From Plantago ovata (lineage: Eukaryota > Streptophyta > Magnoliopsida > Lamiales > Plantaginaceae): 64,000 bases of DNA. Position numbers and translations under genes: made by a program. Location: positions 108,553,397 through 108,617,396 of the forward strand of contig CM051456.1 of the NCBI GenBank assembly GCA_028274465.1, written 5' to 3'. Shown piece by piece: positions 23,690-36,357 of this stretch. Each line of letters starts with the position of its first letter. The stretch's first letter is position 1. The notes beneath the pieces are model-generated. The model saw nothing but the letters and a program-made list of their open reading frames with translations. It ran no database searches and was not told where the DNA came from.

Positions 23690-25680
23690 GAAAAGCTCCA
23701 ATATCGTGTTGCGATAGTTCGTCCTTAAACGTGCGAACTAGATGTTCTCCAAACATGGTTGGCCCAGAAAGAAAGGATGGGTCGTGTTCTTCCAAATTCT
23801 GCACTTCGAACTGATGCATCAAAATTGACTTTGATCCAGCCAGGTTCAGAAGGTGTCCATTGTTGTTGCAAGTCAGGTGGTTTGGGGGTCGAATATAGTG
23901 TCTGAGCTTCTTCAAATCTGCGCAAGAAATCTTGTATAAAGACATGAGACTCCAAAGGGTCGTATACTTCCCTGTCATGTACTTTCTTGTTCTTGTTATT
24001 CCAGAGTGCCCAGCAAGAGCACATGAACCATTCAAACTCCTTTTGAGATAGATTTTTACGCATAGAGGCAATCTAGCTGGATATTTCTGCCTCATCTATC
24101 AAAATAATAGCATTAGGGATATTGGAACAAGCCCAAAAATACCTAGAGAAATGGCAGTTTATGAACACATGTAACATAGTTTCTTCCGCATCACAACACA
24201 CAAGACAAGCACAAACATCAATCAGGCCACGTCTAGCTGAAGTGCCTAAAATCGGTAAGGAGTTGTGCAGTAAACGCCAAACAATTTTTTTTATCTTATT
24301 TGGCAGCTGAAGATTCCAAACCCAGATCCAGTTATAAGCATTAGTATCACTACTCCCATCCACCCTTGCAGCCGTAGCTCTCTGTTTTAGATCTCGAGCC
24401 AAATAGTATGCACTACGAACAGTATATATGCCAGTCTTGGAATAGTGCCATATCTGCTTATCCTCAGAGTCAAAAGAAACCAGTGGAATCTGTAGAATAC
24501 TGTCAACGTCTTGATCCCAAAAAAAATCTTTCAAAACAAAGTCATCCCATGCACATTCATCTTGTTTAAATAATAAAACTACAGGGAAATTTCCCATGTT
24601 ATTAAGATCCGGAGTAATAGACTTCAGATTAAAGTCTCTTGGCAGCCAATTATCTTCCCAAACACTTACATTCATTCCATTCCCTATCCTCCAACACAAA
24701 CCAGCTTTAACAAGAGGCAATGTCGCACAAATACATTTCCAAGTAATTAAGGATGCGTTAGAAGTAGGAGATGAACTTAAAACATCACCATGAGGAAAAT
24801 ATTTAGCTTTAAAGACTCTACTTAAAAGGGAATCTGGAAATTGAATAATTCGCCAAATTTGTTTCCCAAGCATAGCAAGATTGGAGTTAAGATCCCTAAA
24901 ACCCATCCCACCATCTCTCTTACTATTACAAAGAAAATTCCAATTGACCCAATGAATTTCCTATCTTTTCATTACCCCACCAAAACTTTGCGACTATGGA
25001 CTCCATCTCCCTCAAAAGATACTCAGGTAGCTTAAAACACCCCATAACATAGATTGGAATAGCTTGTATAACTGATTTAAGAAGAACCTCTTTACTAGCC
25101 CGGGATAAGCATTTATTACCATAATCTTGGACTCTATTCCAAACCCTCTCCCTTAACCAATTAAAAACCTCTTTTTTTAGACCTCCTCATATCAGTTGGC
25201 AAACCCAAATACTTTTCATGCTTAACAACTACCCGAATAGGAAGAAAACCACTCACATCCTCCACCCTCTCACTCCGCGGATGTGGATTTATCAATATTT
25301 ATAACTTTTCCAGAAGCCAAAGCATATCTATCAAGGATTGGCTGAATTTCCTTAGCCGAATTAGCATCCGCATTACAAAAATGAGAGTATCATCAGCAAA
25401 TAATATGTGAGAGATCCTTGGTGCATTTTGGGCAACAACAACACCTTTTAACACCTCCCTCTCCTCAGCATCCCGAATAAGAGAACTAAAAACTTCAGTA
25501 CAGAAAAGACATAAATAAGGTGAGAGGGGATCCCATGCCGAATCCCCCTCTTCGGTTGGAATGGGTTAAGAGACACTCCATTTAGCAATATGGAGTAGGG
25601 TATTATTTTAACACTGAACATAATTAAATTTATGAAGGAGATTTCAAAACATAAGGGTATAGGCATTAGAAAGTGTAATT
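23690..25680 (-). pseudogene. L1-type LINE, 5'-truncated, frames broken
   Basis: Reading on the minus strand: part of the reverse transcriptase palm (SILLNGVSLNPFQPKRGIRHG near 25600), the catalytic FADDTLIF-type motif near 25375-25350 (here ADDTLIF in a neighbouring frame), a connecting region (GGMGFRDLNSNLAMLGKQ, about 24900), the zinc-binding domain in a 277-codon open frame (24906-24073; IWHYSKTGIYTVRSAYYLAR, CLVCCDAEETMLHVFINC), and the start of RNase H (GWIKVNFDAS near 23830). The endonuclease and N-terminal reverse transcriptase are absent and the RNase H domain is cut short. Several frameshifts separate the parts. No A-rich tail or target duplication was seen. Confidence 0.88.
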
Positions 25681-25696
25681 CGGGTATAACACACTA

Positions 25697-25918
25697 TCTC
25701 TTTATCCAATTTAACTTTTTCGATCAACAAATTTTAAATTTGACTCCCAATTACTTTTAAACTATAATAATAAAAATATTTGATAATATAATAGTATGAA
25801 GATTTAGGTTCTATATTTTCATAATATAATTTCTTTTAATAATTTATCATTATAGTTTAAGATTAATTGTGAGTCAAAATTGAAAATCGTTGATAAAAAA
25901 ATTAAATTGGGTAACTTT
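25697..25918. mobile_element. Stowaway-like MITE, degenerate
   Basis: The end words ctctttatccaatttaac and gttacccaatttaat (read on the other strand) pair. The inner arms (cccaattacttttaaactat / atagtttaagattaattg) match those of the copies at 7060 and 53109. Confidence 0.65.
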
Positions 25919-27614
25919 ATATATATAAAGGTACATAATAGGAATATTACTCACTTTGTTGTGGTCCGGACTCTAGATAGACTAAAACTTTGAGATGTAT
26001 GAGAAACAACTTTAAAGCTATCTCGTGTTGGTTGGAGCCTTGGAGGTGTGCAACTAATTGTTGGTTGAAAATGTGAGGACACAACTCACTGTATATAGTG
26101 AAACAATGGATGACACCGTATTTCCAACCATAAGAGCTTTCTGGATTTAGAAATCTTCACTATCTTCAATTTCAATCATCTTGGTCACGGTATTGGAGAT
26201 GTTGGAGGTTATGTGCGAACTTTGAAAAATTAAAAACCCTATAAAATTAGAGGGTAATGTGCGGCCCGTATATCCCGTCCATCCCAGCTCTACCTGCGCT
26301 TGCTATTATCCGGCACTGATCTTAGCTCATAGGAAGTGTGCACTACTAGTACGTACTAGCACTCGGAGTAATTATACTTACGATAGATCTACCCAATCCT
26401 TGACCCAAAATCTTTAACTAGCCTCGGAGGATGGTTATATATTACTTAGTACCTGATATATATATATATATATATAAAACAAGGACATTTTGGATTTGAA
26501 GGTTATATTGGGAGTTCCTTCTTGATAACAAGTTGGAGTTGATTGTTTGAGTAGCGAATCCAACAATATATTTTAGAGGATGAAGTTTATTGGTGTGATA
26601 TGTTTTACAAAAAGTATTTAATTTGTAAAAAAAATAATGTTAGTGGTGATGTGGTAGGTGGTAGTCCGATTCGGTTCTATCCATCTAACCGATTTTCTGT
26701 GGTGTCAATATGGTTTTATTGGCAACCATTTATTAGTCTTTTATTATTCACTTTACGTATATTTTTAATCATCCACTTCTACCAGACATTTTCGAAACAA
26801 TATAATTACATATAATATAATAACTCTCAATTGACCGATGACAGTTTAATCCGGTTAGGATAACTTGCTATATTCGCACTCACATGCAATTACACCAATG
26901 GACCAAATGACCGGCGGTGAATAGTTTTGTGCAGCTCGAATCTCTTATGTACAACGGATTTAATTTAGAGTCTTTTGGTGAATGGTTGATTTTTGAAAGT
27001 GTTAACTTTTAACGAATAGTTGTGTAAACTATTTATGGTAACCTTTGTCAAGGATTTTGCACGCTTTCATAGAAATGTATAAATTGCGGGTGAAGTTCAT
27101 TTCCTAATACACCACTCAAAGATTCGATACTTCTCTTCTCATGTGATTACACTCTTACTCTCTTCTACAATCGAAGTTCGACATATTTGGTACTTCTAAT
27201 GCTCCCATACCGCCTCAAAGTAGTTTTATCGTAGGCGATTGTTATCATTAGTTTGTAAGTACTATGAACGGAGCAATTTAGTTTTAAGAAGAAACATTAA
27301 ATTGTCGACTCTTCTTATATTTTCATACATTTTACTGGTTCTAAAATCTCCACACACTCACCCACATTCACACCCAAAAGTTCCTATAGGCCGAGCAAAT
27401 AATTCTTCTAAGTACACCATGATGTGTCGTATGAGTAATAGATGATATTGTGAAAATTAATGGGCACTACGACACCCATTCTAGCGTTTGTGTATGTGTA
27501 TCAGCGCGGATTTTCCTCCTTAGTCAATCCTCACTTGTGCGCGAGAATTTACCAACTAATTTACCCATCAATTTGTTATAAATTTTAGTTCTTAGGCATT
27601 AGTAATAAGTGACT
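25919..27614. other. Intergenic, nothing assigned
   Basis: No supported gene. A short (AT)n tract lies near 26457-26476. Confidence 0.4.
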
Positions 27615-29335
27615 TTATACAACAAACAGGTTAGTACGAATGGGGATAGCAGGGGATGATATTGCTCTCTGTGCGGCAACAGACATAAGAGTATCGATCA
27701 TCTGTTCTTTACATGTGACTGTACAAAGATGGTTTGGGCCAGATTATTGGATTGGTTGAAGATATATTATTGATGAACGCGTGGATGTCGGATCCAACGT
27801 ATCAAATAAATTTGTTATTTAGCCAAAGGCAATTCACAACTACAACGAAAACCATAATGTAGCAGTAAAATAACCTCGAGTGTTGATCTCTAAGGACTAT
27901 AACTAGCTTTATCTAATCTAATTTAGAATATAAAACAGCAGACGGTTTAGCAAAGGTTTTTCTTAACAGATAATGGAGATTGGTGATAGTATGGTCCTTC
28001 AAAGCATAACGGGTTAATAATCATGCATAAATTCCTCGGTTTTGCATGGAGATCTTTGATCAATAAATTTTCCTGTTGTAATTATCAAACACTACGAAGA
28101 TACAGATCTAGATAGGTCGAAGACCAATGAACTGTCCAATTGTGTGCAATAATTAATCAACAATACGAAGTTAGAAATTTAGATAGATCAAAGAAATAAA
28201 GCAATAACACGGAGTATAATGCGCGATATAGCCATTAGCATAATTATCAACCCTTCGCTAAGAATTCACATACTATCATCAACGAGAAGTTTAGCTACTC
28301 ATAGTTGTCATGCAATCAACAGAAATCATAGAAGAAAACATGTTGAAAGATATATAAAAATAAGTAGAAAAACTGTAAGATACAATGTTACCGAAGGTTG
28401 CCAGTCTCCAAAGAATCGCGATCTTACAAGCTCCAAACTGCTATGAAAAAGTATCTCCTAAGCTATGAACCCCCAGAACAGGCTCTGGGAAGTTCCTACC
28501 TAAAACTACAGATAAATGTGAGAGAATAGGTCTGGAAAAGTATGAAAATCGGAGAAAAACTGAGCAACTATATATAGGCTTCGAAATAGTGTGGGGCGAA
28601 GGGCCCCACACACCGGGCGAGTCACCTGGTGTGGGGCGATTCGCCCCACATCCCGGGCGATTCGCCCGGGAGTAATTTTCGGGAATTTACGCGTTTTCGA
28701 CGCGTTTTTGGATTTCTTCCCCTTTTCGGACTCGGTTTCTGACTTCTAGTGGCCTTCTAACCTCCAGATTCGACCCCTAGACTTCAAATCCTATCCGGAA
28801 ACCTTCAGATACTCCAATTAGGCTTCTGGAACACCAATTCCTTGTCAACTTCAATATAATTGCCCGGAAAACCTCGTTTTTCAACCAAAACCTGTAAAAT
28901 AAAAACTAAAGGGAAACGTGACACTATTCTAATAAAATGCACTAAAATATAGCTAAATTAACATAGAGGATAGCTAAAATAGGTGAAAAAGACTCAAATG
29001 AAAGAGTAAAATACACATTCATCAATTATAGGCCCACTGAATTTGATCAGGAGTTATCATGGATCAAAACAGAATCAAAAGGAAAATCAATGCGGGGTAA
29101 ACTGTTGAAAATGATATTTACTGAAGCAGTTTATGCGATATGGAAGGCACAAAACATGAAGATTTGTCAAAATCTGTCATTTCATATGCACGTAGTGGAA
29201 GAGGTAAAGAATATTGTCAAGATCTGTCTGGATCTTAGGATCAACGTTTGTACTTATGGTTTTGGAATAAAAGTAAAACACTTTTGGTTTAAAAAGAAAA
29301 CAATGTGCTTACCTTTCCAAAAATCTCATTTATAA
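27615..29335 (+). pseudogene. L1-type LINE fragment interrupted by a solo LTR
   Basis: 27615-27770 encodes the zinc-binding region of a plant LINE (CSLCGNRHKSIDHLFFTC, then MVWARLLDWLK). 29025-29335 encodes its continuation (ELSWIKTESKGKSMRGKLL, EAVYAIWKAQNMKICQN). Between them sits the solo LTR 27771-29024. Allowing for one copy of the 5-bp duplication, the two LINE pieces are in the same frame, so the LINE was still open here when the LTR element landed. Reverse transcriptase and RNase H are not present nearby. Confidence 0.8.
27771..29024 (+). mobile_element. Solo LTR with perfect 5-bp target duplication (fossil)
   Basis: The unit begins TGATGA and ends TCATCA, is 1254 bp long, and is flanked by attat on both sides (27766-27770 and 29025-29029). 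It has a TATA-like ctatatatagg near 28568 followed by a GC-rich block (28585-28700) of imperfect palindromes such as gggcgattcgcccggg. It is unrelated at its ends to the LTR at 19504. No internal region remains. Confidence 0.85.
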
Positions 29336-29984
29336 GAATTCCAAAGTTAATAGTAGTTGTTCTGCAGTGGTGAATCCAAAAGTAAAATTTTGAGATTTCC
29401 AAGTTAAACTTAAAACTATGATATGTTTCTTACATAGGAGTACATACTTTTTCATATAGTAATCTAATAAAAGAATTTAAAGTACAAAATTATTTTTCAT
29501 CTGTTTCTAATTATATTTACACATTTAAATATCAAAATAATATACATTAACATGCATAAGTTTAAAAAAGGGCTCATTACATCTGGACCCCCTGTTAGAT
29601 GTCCCAATTACATCTGAAGGACCATTAGTCGATCAATTACATCCAGCCTCCAAGTACATGTATTTTAATTACATTCAGGTCCACGATCTTGACTTTCGGC
29701 GAATAAAATCGTGGAAAGGACAAAAACACCCCTGCCGGAAAGTTTGATTATTCTCTCACCCAAACAGCTTGGTTTAACACGTGCCAGGCACGTGAGGGAC
29801 CTGGATGTAATTGAATTGCATCTATTTGGGGGTTAAATGTAATTGAGAGTTAGCCGTTAAGATTCAAAAAAATAGTCGTTGGAGTTGAATTTGGCCCTAT
29901 TTAAAGACCTCAAAACTTCATTTTTTTTCACTTTTTCATACTTCCATCAATTCCACTTTGATAATTGTTTTACTAGGCTTGAAA

Positions 29985-30383
29985 ATGAGTTCTTCAAGTG
30001 TTCTCCGGCTTGTTTGCAGGAGGTCTCAATGTCTAAAGCGTACGATACTTTCTGTGTCAAGCGAAGGAAGATTTAGTTGGAATTGTCCATCCCACGGATG
30101 GTCGGAATGGGCGAATGATCAAGAAGCACCTTCACGACGTGGGAAGATTATACATCCTGAGGTTTTGTGGGAATTTTCTCCCACAAACAACCCACAGCGC
30201 GTGCAACAAAGAGAAGAGATTGTTGATGTGCAAAGAAGTGAACCAGAGAAAGCAAAAAAGGGGAAACAAAGGAGGCCAAGAAATGTTCAAGACAAATATA
30301 GTCTAATTAGGCAACTAATTTGCCTAAATTTACTGCTACTGGCTATGTACCTTGTTGTTCAAATATTTCAATCAGTCAAGTAA
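29985..30383 (+). CDS. MULE accessory ORF, 132 aa, GRF-zinc-finger-like with C-terminal membrane segment
   Basis: The ORF opens MSSSSVLRLVCRRSQC, has EGRFSWNCPSHGWSEWAND (residues about 31-50), then a basic stretch (EKAKKGKQRRPR), and ends with a hydrophobic helix (LICLNLLLLAMYLVVQIF). This layout of an N-terminal GRF-type zinc finger, linker and C-terminal membrane helix is one I recall from plant transposon-associated proteins annotated as At4g04775-like. The cysteine spacing is not canonical, so the zinc finger may be degenerate. A TATA-like ctatttaaag precedes it (about 29896). The serine-rich start at 29985 is preferred over the in-frame ATG at 29958 because it matches that family's openings. 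Its 3' end faces the transposase 3' end across about 270 bp. Function unknown. Confidence 0.55.
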   Translation: MSSSSVLRLVCRRSQCLKRTILSVSSEGRFSWNCPSHGWSEWANDQEAPSRRGKIIHPEVLWEFSPTNNPQRVQQREEIVDVQRSEPEKAKKGKQRRPRNVQDKYSLIRQLICLNLLLLAMYLVVQIFQSVK

Positions 30384-30649
30384 TCATAGTGCAATGTAAA
30401 TAAAGAGTCTTGTTGAAGCTATTCCAAATGTTGATTACATGACAATGTTTGCTGCATCCATAACCAAATATCACCAAAATTTCACAACTTAAACATCATA
30501 GCAGTTTAATCTACTTCAAAACAAAAGGAGAATGACAGTAGTTTCATCCTCAACAAAAGACAATTACAGTATCATCATGTAACAAAGGAAGCAGCAGAAT
30601 TCAATGAAAAGTGGTGTTTTCCCAAAACGAAAAAAGAACAGTTTTTCCC

Positions 30650-33600
30650 CTATTTCTTGGCCTTCTGTTGCCTTTTCTTGGAGCTGCCAGCTGCCTTGCT
30701 TGTTGAAGCTCCATCAGTCCTCTTTCTCTTACCAAGTTTCTGAGCAGCATAACCCTACCATACAAGCATTTCCCAAACAAACAATTAGGAATCAAAGCAC
30801 CACTAACAAATGAATTTAACATATGAAGAGTAGCAAAGAAACACTTACAGTTGGAGCTTTAGTTGTTGCTGGTTTCTTAGCTTGTCCACTAGTTCTCTTA
30901 GCACTTGACTTACCTTTTTTCTGCCACAGTATAGTATACAAATCAGAATTGAAATAACAAATTACTGACATAACAAGAGTATAGAAGAGTATGCTACATA
31001 CCGAAGTAGGGCAGTTTCTGCAGTTATGTCCCCTAGTACCACAAGAACTACACTTGGGTTTTCTTCTCTGTTCATGAAGAGGTTTTGAAGATGGAGGCCT
31101 TTCTCTTCTCTTGCCTTCACAGGGATGTCTTATCCTCACTTTCTTAGGCCTGCCTTTCTTCTTCTCTATTATAGGTGGAGAGCACTCCTCAGTGGTAAGG
31201 TTGCTTGGCCAGAAAGGCATATCAGGGACTGGTTTGATGGTATGAGCATATGCCCTCTTGTAAGCAGCCAAAGTGTGGTTATCACTTACATACTCAGCAT
31301 CATCTTCCCTTTTGTATGTGACAACCACCCAAGCATGTCTGCAAGGGATACCAATGAGGTCACATCTGTTGCAATTGCAGCTCCTGTTTTCCATGTCAAC
31401 CACAAAGGTGAAATTGTAATCCTCAACTTCAAACAAAGGGTCTGAATTGGTCTTTAGAGTCAATCTCCTTGATTGTTCAAAATTCTCATTCAACTTGTAC
31501 ATGACCCTAGGCATAAGCACAGTTTGGCAGTTTTTCCCTTGCTCCCTTCTAATAGTCATCCTTTGCATTACTTGGGCTCTCAACAACTAAAACACACAAT
31601 ACCAAACATACATGTAGTCAAGATAAATAAACTAACACATACACATACATAATACATGGAGTTGTAGTGATTAAAAGTTACAAAGTTAGAGTTATACCTC
31701 CATCAATTTTAGTAGTGAATAACTCCTGATTGGGTCTATCCAACTGTTGAAACATTCACTTAGATTATTGGTGCAGTGATCAACTTTGATTCTTGAGTCA
31801 AATGTATGCCTTGCCCAATGGCCAAGAGGAATTTCCATTAGCCACTCATATGCAGGGACACTTGCACCTCTTAGCTTCATCATGGCCCTGTTGAATCCAT
31901 ATTGTGTATATGCAGTTGCTGCCTGCCAGTAGTACTTCCTCAAGAGCACACCTGACCACTTGAACTTGAAGTTGTCATAGATATGCTTTGCGCATTTTCT
32001 GTTGATGACTGATGGTGCCTTCTCTTCAATGATTGGTACCAGCCCCTGCACATTACAATTAACACAATTCAGCAAGTAATAACATGCAATGAGTTTAAGG
32101 AAAATTATAAGCAATAGAAGTTAATATTAGTGTACCTTCTGTCTATCCCCCATAAAGTGCCAGTTTCTATCTTCCCAAGGACCTAGGAACATTTCCAAGC
32201 AATGCAAGAAAAAGTCCCATGACTCTTTTGTTTCTGATTCGACTACTGCCCAAGCTACTCGATAAAGGCCATAGTTGGCATCTGTTCCCACTGCACTCAA
32301 CATCACACCACCATATCTCCCCTTAAGGTGGCACCCATCAAAGAAAAGGAATGGAGAACATCCATCAAGGAAACCCCTCTTCAGAGCATCTAAACCACAG
32401 AAAAACCTCTTGAACAGGGGGTTTCTGCCTATGGAAGGGGCAGGGGTAGTTTGCAGCTCAACAATGGAACCTACATTGGATCTCAACACCATTTCTCTAT
32501 ATTTAGGTGCCACCTTGAATGCTAACTCAGGATCTCCACCCATGATTGCAATGGCCTTTTCTCTGGCCCTCCACACTCTCATATATGGGACTTTAACCCC
32601 AAGCTTCCCATTTACCCAAGCTTCAATCTTTTTTGCAGATAGGTTAGGATGCTCTTTCAACTGTGTAATAAATTTCTCAGCCATCCAGTTGGAATCTGCA
32701 AGCTTGGCATCAACTTGTCTCACACATCGGTGCTTCCCATTATATGACCTTATCATCAAAGACATCTCATCCTCCATCACACCTGCATGCAACCTCCAAG
32801 GACACCCCTTATCTTTAGCATTACAGTGGATAGTATACCTTCTTCTCTCATTCTTATCTCTTTTATTGTAAACCCAATCTTCATGGCATACTCTTTTGCC
32901 CTCTTTCTCAATTCCTTCACACTGCCATATACCTCACCAACCTGGAACTCCTTATCCTCTGACTCACTTACCTCCTTGAACTCATCACCAATCCAACCTT
33001 CTGTAGTGTACTCTTCATCCTCACTAGGATAACCATAATCCACTGTTTCATCCTCCTGCTGTGTGTCACCAACTGCTGCATCATCAATATTTGCTTCATT
33101 AGGCACACTTTCAACACCTGCTGCATCATCCCCTTTATCAGGTTCATTCTCACCATCATCATCTGAATCACTACCTTCACACTTCTTGAATCCTATCAAT
33201 ATATCTTCATCTTCATGTGGATTCTCCTTCCTAGAATCACTACTTTCCCAATCAACAAAACCCTCTGTGTCACTATCCATCTCTTCCTCATGAACCACCC
33301 CTCCATCATTTAAGTCAGCTTCTGCAGTTTCATCACCACTGTCACTCTCACTCTCATCACCACTTAGGAGATCCTTAATACCATCATATTCACTCCCTTC
33401 TTCCTGAATGCCATCAAATTCAGAGCTATGCCAATCACTAACAGCCCCATCTCCCTCTTGTCTTTCCATTTCCTTGTCAGGTGGAGAATCATCAGGAGCT
33501 GCTTCTGTCTCCATTTCATTCTCAGGTGGAGAATCATCATGAGCTGCTTCTGTCTCCATTTCATTCTCATGTGGAGGGTAATGGTTATCCAATACTGCAT

Positions 33601-34466
33601 TAGCTTCCAACAACCTCTGCAAGACTTCTTCAAAATCCATGTCTGCAGGAATCTGAGTGGAGAAAATCTCATCATCACCATGCCTGCCTAGCTCTTCAAT
33701 GGTAGGTTTGTATGGAGTAGGAGATGGAGTTTTGGCTTCATTGTATCTGGAGCATCAGGTGTGATTTCTGGAGTTTTCTCATCATTTGGTATGTCTTTTG
33801 ATGTGTGCACAGGAATTGGAGTAGTTGGAGTAGTTGTTTTGGTTTCAGGGGTCATTTCTGGAGGTGGGCTTGGCATTTTCTCTGGTTGTGTGTTTTGAGT
33901 AGGCTGTGACATTGGGGGTATTTCATCCCCTGTAAGGTCAATTATATCAGCTTCACTTCTGGGAGTGTATTTTGGACCGGTTTTTGGAGGCTTAGGCTTA
34001 TTACCCCTTTGCCTAAACATTCTCTGTCTAAAAGGGGGTGGATCAGGAACTTTAGCATAGAAGGGGGGATCATCATCATCATAAACATGCTTCTTACCCT
34101 TACCCTTAGTTGGAGTATACTGAGATTTATCTACAGCTACTGGTTCTGCTGCACATGAGCTTAAATAAATTTCAACCTCTAGCAGGTCCATGTTTTTTGC
34201 AAACATTAAACTAACATGTTCATCATTTAAAATCTCCAGTTCTCCCCCCCCCCCCCCCCCCCATCAATACCAGCATGTAAAGTAAAAAATAGAGATGGTT
34301 GTTCATCCTTATGTTCATCATCAAATGTGTGTACCTTTTCTATCACCTTTTCAATAATATCATCAAGTAGGTTTTGTCGTGAGTACCTTCTGTGGTTGAC
34401 ATCTTCAAGAATATACTGCTCACCCAACTAATGGACACGAATGTTGAACCTTCCTCTCCTAGTCAT
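30650..34466 (-). pseudogene. MuDR-family transposase gene, five exons, broken near the N terminus
   Basis: Exons read on the minus strand: 34466-32136, 32045-31698, 31586-31002, 30920-30849 and 30754-30650 (stop TAG). Their junctions have GT...AG ends and are phase-consistent. The conserved order is MTRRGRFNIRVH at the start, an acidic region, the DNA-binding WRLHAGVMEDEM-KHRCVRQ region, the MULE domain (FFDGCHLKGRYGGVMLSAVG; FMGDRQK|GLVPIIEE across intron 1; NNLSECFNSWID), a SWIM zinc finger (CNCNRCDLIGIPCRHA), a zinc knuckle (CSSCGTRGHNCRNC) and a lysine-rich tail. Exon 1 is damaged by an in-frame stop after the RVH residues, a frame change across the poly-C run at 34244-34262, and frame changes near 33740 and 32865. 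The catalytic and zinc-finger exons are open. It would cut and join the terminal inverted repeats in the nucleus; as read it is inactive, unless the poly-C run is an assembly error and the others are polymorphisms. Confidence 0.88.
34244..34262. repeat. Poly-C homopolymer
   Basis: A run of about 19 C residues inside the transposase N-terminal region. It coincides with a change of reading frame and may be miscounted. Confidence 0.9.
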
Positions 34467-35044
34467 GGGTACTACAACACATACACAAGCAAACCTTCTG
34501 CCAGAAACAGAAAAACCCTAGCCTTCCCGATTTTTTGAAAAATAACAAAATTGAGCAAAATCGTTTACATATATCACTCAATACAACATCATTGAACACA
34601 ACATTGAGCAAGCATGAGATCAATTTCGAAAAAAAAATACTTACTTGTATAACAGTTGCCCTAATCCCAAATTTCGGACTCGAACAACTTCGACGGTGTG
34701 GAAATACGTTACATATGTGCTTAGATCGTGAATAGCTTGAAGAATTTCGTTTAATATCAGTTAAAATCGACAGAGATGGCGAAGATAATGGGTTAAGGAA
34801 GATGGCGGGACAGAGAGAATAGCGATGGTGAAAAGAGGAAAAATCGTAAATGATGGGGAATATACGTTTAAAACCTAAAAAATGTAATAAGGGCGTGTTT
34901 GGTTACATGAGAGAGAAAATCTCAAAATTACGGGGTCAACGCCGGTGCGGCCAAATGGGTTTAGATGTAATTCTTTGCAAGATGGTCCTTCAGATGAAAA
35001 GATGACATCTATCAGGGGGTCCTTCAGATTAAAGTGATTGAGCA

Positions 35045-36357
35045 TGCAAATCTAGATTTAAAAAGAAAAAAGAAGTATCAAGACAAATGTTGAAATGGTA
35101 AAAAGGGAAAAGGAAAATGTTAAAATGTTAGAGAAAAGGGTATAAAGAGAAAAGTCAAGGAAGAGGTCGAGCTTGAACACGGGCCTCATAGTTAAGTATG
35201 TAATGCTCAACCACCAGTACAACTGCGATTTTCATGAAAAAAACTACGAGACACACGTACTACTGTGTGGAATTTTAGCGGTGTCCAGTGCCCCCACTGG
35301 ACTCCCCAACTCCGTTGCTATGGAGTACTTCTAGAATTCATTTTCATCGTGTGCATACATAATAGAGACTAGAGAAACAACATAAGTATCTAAAACTACT
35401 CTGAACTTATCAATGGTGACATAGGTGTGACTTACAAATTCAGTTCTTAAGCGTTGTAAAAGCACAACCCAAAAATCAGTTATCCAATATAATATACTAG
35501 TTTTTAATTCGTGATTTATCAATTTTCAAAATGGAACAAATCGGCTTGTCTCAAAATAACCGGCAATAATGCTAGAACTGAAAGTATTAATATTAGAAAA
35601 ATTTGTACATTTTTAACAAAAATAATTAGGTGTTATAAAAGCTAAATTTCTCTAGAAAATAGCTTTTGTTTTGACATTTACAAGATTTCACTATTAATTT
35701 GGTGTATGTATGTTAGACATAAGGCAAAGTGAGCACCATATACATTCCAAGGCTGATCCTCGTTGATGACAATTGGTTCGCATAAATTGCACTTGTAAAT
35801 TGGTCTATATACGTGAACTTGATTGACAAGAACTTACAAGACTATGACCTTTCCGTTGAACGTTTTGAGTGTCTAAAGGTGCAACATGTTTCTTTTGAAA
35901 ACTTAGGACCATTTTGATTGTACGAGCTACTAATTTATGTCTTTGAAGGAAACATAAAATTTGACCTCTAACTATTCGTCGATCAAGAAGATTGTTAGAG
36001 ATTTATTCTCCCGCCGTAGTCTTTACGATTGTACCTATGATCGATCCAAGTGTTGTTATTGCGTTTTCTTGGTAAATTATACTAGTATCTCATTATTACG
36101 GAGATTTATGCTACCAAACGATTTTCATTTCACCATCGCATATTGGCATACATTTTTAGAGATCTCTTGAATCCCCATAAAAATATATAAACCATGATGT
36201 CTCCCGCCACATTTGTTTTTTTAGAATTTTAGCTAAATTAAGGTTGATTTTCACCTCAGCCTAGAGGATCCACATATTAGAAATTGAGATTTCTCGAACG
36301 TGTATGAATCTACTAGACTAGTAGAAGACACTTGAACAGGATTACTAAAATTATTTT
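35045..36357. other. Intergenic, nothing assigned
   Basis: No supported gene. A small perfect palindrome (gtccagtgcccccactggac) lies at 35283-35302. Confidence 0.4.

Larger units (their letters stand above)
29571..35044 (-). mobile_element. MuDR-like MULE with two convergent genes
   Basis: The left end (ggctcattacatctggaccc) and the right end read on the other strand (gctcaatcactttaatctga) open terminal inverted repeats of about 75-80 bp that share ggaccccctg, tagatgtc and catctgaaggaccat. The element is about 5.5 kb. It carries a MULE transposase gene on the minus strand (34466-30650) and a small ORF on the plus strand (29985-30383) that converge tail to tail. The subterminal box ccacgatcttgactttcggc (29681-29700) is shared with the non-autonomous elements at 10071, 8477 and 46953. 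A 9-bp target duplication could not be fixed; tttaaaaag-like words occur on both sides but are offset on the right. Confidence 0.85.

Noticed and set aside
23676-24095. 139-aa minus-strand frame as a separate gene
   Set aside because: It overlaps the LINE connection to RNase H; the neighbouring frame carries the recognisable RNase H start.
32275-33693. Several plus-strand open frames
   Set aside because: Shadows of the minus-strand transposase exon; low-complexity composition mirrors its acidic region.
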